A stretch of DNA of 64,000 bases. It comes from a bacterium (GTDB lineage: Bacteria; Myxococcota_A; Bradymonadia; UBA7976; UBA1532). Shown in pieces: positions 7,623 to 14,278 of this stretch. Every line of letters begins with the position of its first letter. Within the stretch, counting starts at the first letter, position 1. Under the pieces are notes generated by a model. It was not told the DNA's origin and searched no databases. It saw nothing but the letters and a program-made list of their open reading frames with translations. The translations under genes were made by a program, and so were the position numbers. The stretch covers positions 44,251 to 108,250 of the forward strand of contig JAUHYW010000026.1 in the NCBI GenBank assembly GCA_030426085.1, written 5' to 3'.

Positions 7623-10478
7623 ATGGCACGATCGACGCTGCGGCTCTTCGCCTTCACCCCCGACGACCTGCCCGACGCCCGGGCCGAGGTCGAGCGCGCG
7701 GTGACCCGGGCCACCGACGCCCTCGATGGCATCGCGCTGACCGTCTCGGGCGTCGCCTCGGCCCCGCCCGGCGGCGAGGGCGTCGCGGTGGCCTATCGCG
7801 AGGCGGTGCTCGACGCCGACGTGGCCGTCATCGTCCTGTGGTGCCACTTCGGGCCCGTCGCCGACGCCATCGTGACGCTCGCCGAGGCCCGGGCCGAGGC
7901 CGGGCGCCCGACCCTGTACTGCCTGTGCGGGCGGCCGATGCCGCTGGACGACGACGCCGCCTTCGACGGCTTCGGCCACGTCCGGCGCCTGCGTCGGCGG
8001 CTCGCCGAGGCCGGCCGGGCCGCGCTCCCGTTCGACGCCGATCTGGCCCGACCGCTGGCGCAACACCTGATCCCGATCGCCCGGCAGGCGGCCCGGGGCG
8101 ACGTCCGCCCGTCGGGGCCGGGGCTGGGGCCGTACCTGCTGTATCTGGCGAAGCAGCACGCCTTCATGGACATCCCCGGGCTGGCGGGCAACGACCACGC
8201 CCGACCGCCGCTGGACGACCTCTACGTGCGGCTGCGCTTCGCCGAGCGGGCCGGGCGGCACCTCGAGGCGGGCGCGCTCTCCGGGCGGCGGGGGCGGCTG
8301 GCCGACGTGCTGCCCCGCTCGCCGCTGGCGATCACCGGCGCGCCGGGGGCCGGCAAGACGACCATCCTGCGCTATGTCGCGCTGCGGCTGGCCCGGCACC
8401 ACCTGGACAAAGACCCCGCCGCGCCGGCCGAGCTGGGGCTGAGCGATGCGCCGCGGCCCATCCTGTTCGACCTGAAGGCGCTGACCGATACCCTGCGCGA
8501 CCGGGGCTGGGCCGGGCGGGACGCGCTCGATCACGGGCAGTGGGCGGCGCTGATCGCCGAGCGGGTCGGCCTCGGGGGGCGGCTCCGGCTGTCGGAGGCC
8601 GACGCCCGGCGGCTGCTCGACGCCGGGGGCCTGCTGCTGATGTTCGACGGGCTGGACGAGGTCTCGGGCGAGCGGGCCCGGGTGCGCCACGCCCGGCGGC
8701 TGGGGCACCTGGCGAACACGGTGTGCGCCGCCCGCAACCACATCATCGTCACCTGCCGCACCCGGGCCTGGGGCCTCGCGCCGGCCTTCGGCCGGTTCGA
8801 CCGGGCGCCGGTCGAGCCGCTCGACCGGGCGGGCATCGCCGACTTCGTGGGGAAGTGGTGCCGGGCGCTGGGTGATACGAGGCTCGACCGGGCGGCGATG
8901 ACCCGCGAGCTGACCGCCAGCGCGGCGGTGCGGCGCATCGCGACCAACCCCCAGATGCTGACGATGCTGGCGGTGCTGTACACCGGCCGCAAGCGGCTGC
9001 CCCAGCAGCGGGCCCGGCTGTATCAGGACGCGGTGCGCTGGCTGCTCGAGCGGCGGCCCGAGCACTACGCGGCGTATGGCACCACGGCGGAGGTCGAGGA
9101 TGATCTGCGGGCGCTCGCGTGGCGCATGCAGCTCGGGGCCGACGGCCGGGGCCGGCGGCGGGACGGCGTCGAGCTGGGCGACGCGCTGGACGTGCTCGGG
9201 GCCCGGCAGGGGCTCGATCGGGCGGCGGCGGCCGACTACCTGCGCGCGCTGGAGCAGGCGGTGGGGCTGGTGCTGCGGGAGGACGACCGGGTGCGGTTCC
9301 ACCACCGCACGTTTCAGGAGTACCTGGTCGCCCGGGCGCTGGTGGCCGGGGCCGACTACGACCCGGCGCAGGCGCTCGGCGACCGGGCGGGCGATCCGGC
9401 GTGGGTCGAGGTGGTGCGCCTGACGGCGGGCGCGCTGCGCGACCTGGGCGAGACGAAGGTGCGGCGGTTCCTGAGCGGGCTGGTGGCCGGCGACGATCCG
9501 GTCGAGCGGCGCGCGCCGCGCATCGGGGCGGCGGCGGCGTGCCTCGACGATCTGGAGGCGTGGGGCATCGGCCCCGAGACCCGGGCCCCGGTCGAGGCGG
9601 CGCTGGCCGAGGTGATGCCCACGCTGGACGATCACCGCGGCGACTTCGCGACCCGGCTGGTGATCGCCGAGGGGCTGGGGCGCACCCGCGACCCGCGGCT
9701 GACGCCGGCGAAGCGGTGGGTCGAGGTCGAGGCGATGGACGCGGTGTGGGACGGGGTGGCGCCGGGGGACGAGCCGGATGAGTGGAGCGCGCCGGGCCAG
9801 TGGCACCCGGGCCCGGGGCCGTTCTTCATCCAGCGGTGGCCGGTGACCGTCGAAGACTTCGAGCAGTTCGTCGACGACGGGGGCTACGACGACCCCGAGC
9901 TGTGGAGCGCCGAGGGCTGGCGGTGGCGGGTGGAGCGTGGCATCGACGCGCCCGGCGCATGGGACAAGCAGGGGTCGGTGGGGCGCAACCGGCCGGTGAC
10001 CGAGGTCTCGTGGTACGCAGCGCGGGCGTGGTGCCGATGGCTGACGATGCATCCCGGACGGCTCCCGAACGTGCCGGGGGTGCACTTCGAAGCGCGGCTG
10101 CCGACGGCGCTCGAGTGGGCCGCGGCGGCTCGACCGGCCGGCGCGCGGTGGCGGTTCCCCTGGGGCGATGTGTTCGACGAGGCGGCGGCCAACTTGGGCC
10201 AGCGCGTGGGCCACCCGACGCCGGTCGGGCTGTACCCCGCCGACCGGCGGGGGCTGTGGGACATGGCGGGCAACGTCTGGGCGTGGTGCCTCGATACAGA
10301 GGTCCGCGCCCGCGTGTTGCGGGCCCGCGTGTTGCGGGGGGGCGGGTGGTTCCTCGAGCCCGGGTTCCTGCGGGTCTCGAACCGCGGCGCCGGGCTCCCG
10401 GACAGGCGCTTCGACGACGTCGGTTTCCGGTGTGTCGCGGTGCCGGCCGGCAGTTACCCCGGCCCCAAGGGCCCCTGA
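7623..10478 (+). CDS. NACHT-type STAND NTPase with C-terminal SUMF1/FGE domain (copy A)
   Basis: 951 residues. The N-terminal ~150 residues (LRLFAFTPDDLPDARAEVER, then AYREAVLDADVAVIVLWCHFG) resemble DUF4062/TIR-like sensor or effector domains of STAND proteins. A NACHT NTPase follows: Walker A GAPGAGKTT near residues 239-247, Walker B LLLMFDGLDEV near 337-347, and VTCRTRAW. A helical region and then a formylglycine-generating-enzyme-like SUMF1 domain (about 735-951) complete it, with FFIQRWPVTVEDF, RLPTALEWAAAA, GLYPADRRGLWDMAGN and [14 protein letters not shown]1 here probably acts as a C-type-lectin-fold recognition surface, because this class is built as sensor-NTPase conflict proteins. 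The gene is convergent with a paralogue at 10952-14194. Start is the ATG at 7623; a longer frame from 7569 is possible. Confidence 0.85.
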   Translation: MARSTLRLFAFTPDDLPDARAEVERAVTRATDALDGIALTVSGVASAPPGGEGVAVAYREAVLDADVAVIVLWCHFGPVADAIVTLAEARAEAGRPTLYCLCGRPMPLDDDAAFDGFGHVRRLRRRLAEAGRAALPFDADLARPLAQHLIPIARQAARGDVRPSGPGLGPYLLYLAKQHAFMDIPGLAGNDHARPPLDDLYVRLRFAERAGRHLEAGALSGRRGRLADVLPRSPLAITGAPGAGKTTILRYVALRLARHHLDKDPAAPAELGLSDAPRPILFDLKALTDTLRDRGWAGRDALDHGQWAALIAERVGLGGRLRLSEADARRLLDAGGLLLMFDGLDEVSGERARVRHARRLGHLANTVCAARNHIIVTCRTRAWGLAPAFGRFDRAPVEPLDRAGIADFVGKWCRALGDTRLDRAAMTRELTASAAVRRIATNPQMLTMLAVLYTGRKRLPQQRARLYQDAVRWLLERRPEHYAAYGTTAEVEDDLRALAWRMQLGADGRGRRRDGVELGDALDVLGARQGLDRAAAADYLRALEQAVGLVLREDDRVRFHHRTFQEYLVARALVAGADYDPAQALGDRAGDPAWVEVVRLTAGALRDLGETKVRRFLSGLVAGDDPVERRAPRIGAAAACLDDLEAWGIGPETRAPVEAALAEVMPTLDDHRGDFATRLVIAEGLGRTRDPRLTPAKRWVEVEAMDAVWDGVAPGDEPDEWSAPGQWHPGPGPFFIQRWPVTVEDFEQFVDDGGYDDPELWSAEGWRWRVERGIDAPGAWDKQGSVGRNRPVTEVSWYAARAWCRWLTMHPGRLPNVPGVHFEARLPTALEWAAAARPAGARWRFPWGDVFDEAAANLGQRVGHPTPVGLYPADRRGLWDMAGNVWAWCLDTEVRARVLRARVLRGGGWFLEPGFLRVSNRGAGLPDRRFDDVGFRCVAVPAGSYPGPKGP
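10341..10478 (+). other. Hypervariable 3' segment of copy A (VR-like) with invariant tail
   Basis: The last 46 codons of copy A compared with those of copy B show about 13 base differences, 12 of them at first or second codon positions. They hit exposed positions of the lectin-fold tip: WFLEPGFL against WFDEPVLL, SNRGAGL against SFRSAEH, and DRRFDD against DGRFGD. From GTCGGTTTCCGG (10418) to the stop the copies are the same at all but one base. Details are given in findings. Confidence 0.6.
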
Positions 10479-10482
10479 CCCC

Positions 10483-10505
10483 TCCGAGCGCCCACGGCGC
10501 TCGGA
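10483..10505 (+). terminator. Perfect 10-bp hairpin just after the stop of copy A
   Basis: TCCGAGCGCC (10483-10492), loop CAC, GGCGCTCGGA (10496-10505): a perfect 10-bp stem 4 nt past the stop codon. There is no clear T-tract, so termination may be partial. The same stem with a different loop follows copy B. Hairpins placed just behind the variable repeat are also a known requirement at diversity-generating-retroelement target sites, so both roles are considered. Confidence 0.7.
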
Positions 10506-10924
10506 GCGCGCCAGATGCCATCGCCGGGTCTTGCCGCATACTGCCGGAAGAACCCCCGCAGCCTGCCGATAGTTGCCGAAGACAACCGGTCCCAGCCGAA
10601 TTTCGCCGACAACCGCACCTCGCCCGAACACTTGCCCCCCCTCGTCCCTCAGGGCCCGGCAAGAAACAACTCGGCAGAGCGAGGGCCCCAGATCGGCCCC
10701 CAGTCGCCAGCGCCCCCGCAGCGCACGACGAAGACGCACCCAGAGGGTCCGATCCACGAGGCGCGCGCCCGGCCGCGGTCGAGGCGGCAGGGCCCGCGTC
10801 GGCGCGCTCGTGCTGTAGAGCCCGGCAATCATCGGCGGCAATCGGCAAGAACCGGCTGTGCCATGGCGGCATCGGCGCTGATCGGCAGAGAGCGGCAAGA
10901 TCCGGCAATCGGAAAATCGCGCGA
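10506..10924. other. Intergenic spacer with 10-nt-periodic TTGCCG motifs in inverted arrangement
   Basis: There is no gene here. Next to copy A the + strand carries TGCCG/CGCCG motifs about every 10 nt (roughly 10521-10585). Next to copy B the minus strand carries the same kind of series (roughly 10915-10820: ATTGCCG, CTTGCCG, CTGCCG, GCGCCG about 10 nt apart). Together with the flanking hairpins, the spacer is an imperfect large inverted repeat with an unrelated centre. The function is unknown; regularly phased protein-binding sites or remnants of the duplication are possible. Confidence 0.5.
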
Positions 10925-10947
10925 TCCGAGCGCCGAGGGCGCTCGGA
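10925..10947 (-). terminator. Perfect 10-bp hairpin just after the stop of copy B
   Basis: On the minus strand the same 10-bp stem as behind copy A (TCCGAGCGCC and GGCGCTCGGA) is found with loop CTC, starting 4 nt past the stop codon at 10952. A short T-run (GATTTTCC) follows about 10 nt later, so it could end transcription of copy B. Confidence 0.7.
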
Positions 10948-10951
10948 GGGG

Positions 10952-13900
10952 TCAGGGGCCCTTGGGGCCGGGGGAACTGCCGGCCGGCACCGCGACACAC
11001 CGGAAACCGACGTCGCCGAAGCGCCCGTCCGGGTGCTCGGCGCTGCGGAAGGAGACCCGCAGGAGCACGGGCTCGTCGAACCACCCGCCCCCCCGCAACA
11101 CGCGGGCGTCGTGGACATCCCGACCGCGGAGCCAGCTCGATACGCGGTCGTCTCCGAAGACCCACGGGTCGGCGCACCACTCGAAGACGTTGCCCGCCAT
11201 GTCCCACAGCCCGCGCGCCCCGGCGGGATACAGCCCGATCGGCGTCGGCCGGGTGGGGTCGTCCTCCTCGCCCGCCTTGTAGGCCGCCCGCTCGGGTGTC
11301 GGCGGGTCGTCGCCCCAGGCATAGAGCCGCTGATCGCCGGCCCGCCGGGCCGCGCAGGCCCATTCGAACTCGGTCGGCAGGCGGATCGTGGTGCCCGGCG
11401 GCTTGTCTCCCCGGGCGTCGCGCCAGCGGCACCATGCTCGGGCGGCGTACCACGTCAGACCCGCGACCGGCGTATTGGGCGGCCGGCTGCGCTGCTCGTC
11501 CCAGTCCTGGGGCTCGCCGGCCGGCGAGTGGCGCCACTCGGCGAGGCCGGGCGCGTCGTCCCACAGCGCGTCATCCCGGTAGCCGCCGGCCTCGACGAAC
11601 GGCGCGAACTCGCCGACGGTCACCGGCCACCGCTGGATGTGGAAGCCATAGGGCAATGGCTCATGCCATCGCCCGGCGTGCTCCCAGTCGACATCGTAGC
11701 GCGCGGCGATCTCATCCCCCGGCGCGGTGCCCACCCAGAAGCGGGCCGGCTCGACCGCGACCCAGCGATACGCCGGCTTCATCCGGGGGTCGCCGAACCA
11801 GCCCAGGGCCTCGGCCATGGCCCGGCGGTGGCGCAGCGCGCCCGGCCGGTTCGGGTCGGCCACCAGCCGCACGAACGGCGCTTGCAGGCGGCGGGCGCTC
11901 TCGGCGAGGTCGCCGGCTTTCTCCCGGTAGTGACGCAGGTCGCTCAGCGCCCGGGCGAGCACCCCGCCGGCGGTGACCCGGGCCGCGGGCGGTGTGCGGG
12001 GCACGAAGCGCTGGGTCAGCTCGCGCAGCTGGCGGTGGGCCTGCCCGCAGTCGTGCTCGGCCTTGAACGCCAGCCCGAGCAGGATCGGCTCCCACCACCA
12101 GGGGTCGAGCAGGTGCGGGCCGAGGGCCGCGGCGGGGTCGTCGGCCCGCTGCATCGCCCGGCGGCCGGCGAGGAACTCCTGGAATTGCAGGTGGCGGAAC
12201 CGCCACGCCAGGCCCTCGGCGACGAGCAGGCCGCTGCGCTCGGCGAGGCGGGCGACGAGCTCGGCGCTGCGGGCCTCGCCGGGCGGGGGCTCGCCGGCCT
12301 CGGTGAGCACGTCGCGCACCACCCGGGCGAGCGCGCCGGGCTCGATGAGCTGGTCCTGCTTGCCCTGGGCGTGCGCGATCCAGGCGGCCTCCATGAGGAT
12401 GGCGAGCTTGTCGTCCTGGCGCAGCTCGGCGCACAGGTCGCGGCCGAACTCGTCCTTGTGCCAGTCCCAGCGGTGGGCGAGGGCTTGCACGCAGCGCTCG
12501 TAGAGGGCCGCCCGGCGCTCGGGCAGGTCGCCGGTCTGGTGCACGATGGCGATGGCGGTCAGCAGGATGGGGGTCGCGGCGAGGCCGGCGAGGTCGGCGT
12601 TGCGGTCGACCCGGGCCAGCAGCTTCTTCGCCTGGCGCTCGGCGCGGGCCGGGTCGCGCACCATCGCCCGGTACCAGGCGGTGACGAACTGCCCGATCTG
12701 GGCCCGATCGAGCGGGGCGACCCGGGTGTGGGTCAGGCCGCCGGCGCCGGTGAGCACCTTGGCGATCGTATCGTCGAGGCCCGCCGGGCGGCTGGAGAGC
12801 ACGAAGCGGCAGCGGGGGTGGGCCCGGGTGAACGCGGCGACGACCCGGGCGGTGCGGGCCCGCAGGGCGGTGTCGGCGACCTCGTCCAGCCCGTCGAGCA
12901 GGACCGCGACGCCGCCCCGCTTCAAGGCCGGGCCGACCCAGGCGCCGTAGCGCTCGACGAGGAAGTCGATCAGGGTCCGGGCGCCGGCCCGGGTGCGCGC
13001 GGCGGGGCTCAGCGCGCGCAGGGTGGCCCAGACGTGGCGCAGGGGCACGAAGAGCGGCAGCGGGAACGGCGCCCGGAAGCCCATCGCCTCGGCGTCGGCG
13101 GCGTCGTCCCGGCGGGCGCGGGCCAGGGCGACGGCGATCCGCTTGAGGGTGGTGGTCTTGCCCGAGCCGGGGTCGCCCTCGATGAGCAGGTGCGCGCAGC
13201 GGCGCAGGGCGTCCTCGATGCGCACGGTGCGCAGGGCCCGCTCGACGGCCTTGGCGGTGCGGGGGCCGGCGAGCAGGCGGCGCCAGACGACGGTCAGCGT
13301 CTCGGGGCGGCGGGCTTCGTCGTCGGGGGCGCCGGCCGCGGCGAGCCCGTCGCCGAGCAGCGCGGCGTGCTCGGGGGACGGCTCGGCGGCCTGGGGGTCG
13401 ATGTCATCGTCGATGGCTTTCAGGGCGGCGAGCAGCGGGCCGTCTTCGCCGGGGCCGAGCCCCGCGGCGACGCCGCCGAAGAGACCCCGGGCGCGCAGGC
13501 CGCCGCGGCGGTCGGCGGCGGGGCGCTCGGCGTAGAGCGAGACATAGACGTCGTCGATGGACAGCTCGCCGGCCGCCTTGTCGCCGAGCAGGCCTTGCAT
13601 CGGCATCGCGCCGCAGGTGGCCATGACCTCGGCGATGAAGACGTCGGGCTCGGGGGGCTCGGCGGCCTCGACCGGGCCGGCGTCGGCCTCGGCGAAGTGC
13701 CTCGGGACCGTGGCGAGCAGGTCGGCGTAGAGGACCCGCTCGAAGGCGACCGGCTCGACGAAGGGCGTCGGCTCGCCGAGGCGGGCGAGGCGGCCGAGCA
13801 GGTCGACGACGGCGAGCTTGGCCCGCAGTGCGCGGGCGGTGCCGAGGTTGGCCGGGCGGTCGCAGCGGTAGACGAGGACCCGCGGTGGGGCGGCATGCCA

Positions 13901-14194
13901 TCGGGCGAGGGTGGCGTCGATGGCGTCGTCGATGGGATCGGGGTGGGCGTCGCGCAGCCGGTTGTAGAGCGCGACGACGATCAGGTCGACGTCGGCGATC
14001 GCGGGGTCGAGCAGGCCGTCGGGGCCATCGGGCAGGCCGACGCGGGGCTCGGCGGGCCAGACGTCGAGGTGAAGCCCGGCGGCGTGGAAGGCGGCCTGGT
14101 TGAGCCGGCGCACGGTCTCGACGAGGCGGATGCGCTCCGGTTGCAGGTCGGGGCCGAAGGCGGGGTAGAGGCGGACGTGGCGGCGGGTCTGCAT
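10952..14194 (-). CDS. NACHT-type STAND NTPase with C-terminal SUMF1/FGE domain (copy B)
   Basis: 1080 residues. The N-terminal region (VRLYPAFGPDLQPERIRLVE, then DVDLIVVALYNRL) is a DUF4062/TIR-like domain of the kind seen in copy A but divergent. NACHT motifs: Walker A EGDPGSGKTTT at about 339-349, Walker B VAVLLDGLDEV, and LSSRPAGLD. A helical region and then the SUMF1 domain follow: FHIQRWPVTVGEF, TTIRLPTEFEWACAARRAGD, GLWDMAGNVFEWC, VLRGGGWFDEP and [10 protein letters not shown]. The C-terminal third is clearly homologous to copy A and nearly identical to the broken copy at 5404-5935. It is convergent with copy A. The likely role is a sensor/effector in a conflict (defence) system in which SUMF1 supplies the recognition surface; this is inferred from domain architecture. 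Confidence 0.85.
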   Translation of the reverse strand: MQTRRHVRLYPAFGPDLQPERIRLVETVRRLNQAAFHAAGLHLDVWPAEPRVGLPDGPDGLLDPAIADVDLIVVALYNRLRDAHPDPIDDAIDATLARWHAAPPRVLVYRCDRPANLGTARALRAKLAVVDLLGRLARLGEPTPFVEPVAFERVLYADLLATVPRHFAEADAGPVEAAEPPEPDVFIAEVMATCGAMPMQGLLGDKAAGELSIDDVYVSLYAERPAADRRGGLRARGLFGGVAAGLGPGEDGPLLAALKAIDDDIDPQAAEPSPEHAALLGDGLAAAGAPDDEARRPETLTVVWRRLLAGPRTAKAVERALRTVRIEDALRRCAHLLIEGDPGSGKTTTLKRIAVALARARRDDAADAEAMGFRAPFPLPLFVPLRHVWATLRALSPAARTRAGARTLIDFLVERYGAWVGPALKRGGVAVLLDGLDEVADTALRARTARVVAAFTRAHPRCRFVLSSRPAGLDDTIAKVLTGAGGLTHTRVAPLDRAQIGQFVTAWYRAMVRDPARAERQAKKLLARVDRNADLAGLAATPILLTAIAIVHQTGDLPERRAALYERCVQALAHRWDWHKDEFGRDLCAELRQDDKLAILMEAAWIAHAQGKQDQLIEPGALARVVRDVLTEAGEPPPGEARSAELVARLAERSGLLVAEGLAWRFRHLQFQEFLAGRRAMQRADDPAAALGPHLLDPWWWEPILLGLAFKAEHDCGQAHRQLRELTQRFVPRTPPAARVTAGGVLARALSDLRHYREKAGDLAESARRLQAPFVRLVADPNRPGALRHRRAMAEALGWFGDPRMKPAYRWVAVEPARFWVGTAPGDEIAARYDVDWEHAGRWHEPLPYGFHIQRWPVTVGEFAPFVEAGGYRDDALWDDAPGLAEWRHSPAGEPQDWDEQRSRPPNTPVAGLTWYAARAWCRWRDARGDKPPGTTIRLPTEFEWACAARRAGDQRLYAWGDDPPTPERAAYKAGEEDDPTRPTPIGLYPAGARGLWDMAGNVFEWCADPWVFGDDRVSSWLRGRDVHDARVLRGGGWFDEPVLLRVSFRSAEHPDGRFGDVGFRCVAVPAGSSPGPKGP
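10955..11092 (-). other. Hypervariable 3' segment of copy B (VR-like) with invariant tail
   Basis: This is the counterpart of 10341-10478 on the minus strand, encoding GGGWFDEPVLLRVSFRSAEH and [18 protein letters not shown]. The last ~20 codons and the hairpin beyond the stop agree with copy A almost base for base, while the preceding ~28 codons differ at first and second positions. The truncated copy at 5404 shares the same tail but shows a third set of bases at several of the same sites. Confidence 0.6.
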
Positions 14195-14278
14195 GGGCGA
14201 CCATAGCCCGGCCGACGGGGGATGTCAGGGGGCCGGGCGCGGGTGTTGGAGCGGTGTAATGCCGCGCGGCGCCGGGCA

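Noticed and set aside
10506..10924. The spacer between the convergent SUMF1 genes as a template repeat
   Set aside because: Apart from the hairpins and phased motifs I see no stretch resembling the variable segment.
7425..11564. A 1379-codon minus-strand frame spanning copy A and the end of copy B
   Set aside because: Shadow of copy A in an alternative frame; only the short part inside copy B is homologous, and in the wrong frame.
9782..14206. A 1474-codon open frame on the + strand opposite copy B and the end of copy A
   Set aside because: It is antisense to clearly assigned NACHT-SUMF1 genes and has a composition driven by their GC3 bias; there are no domains.
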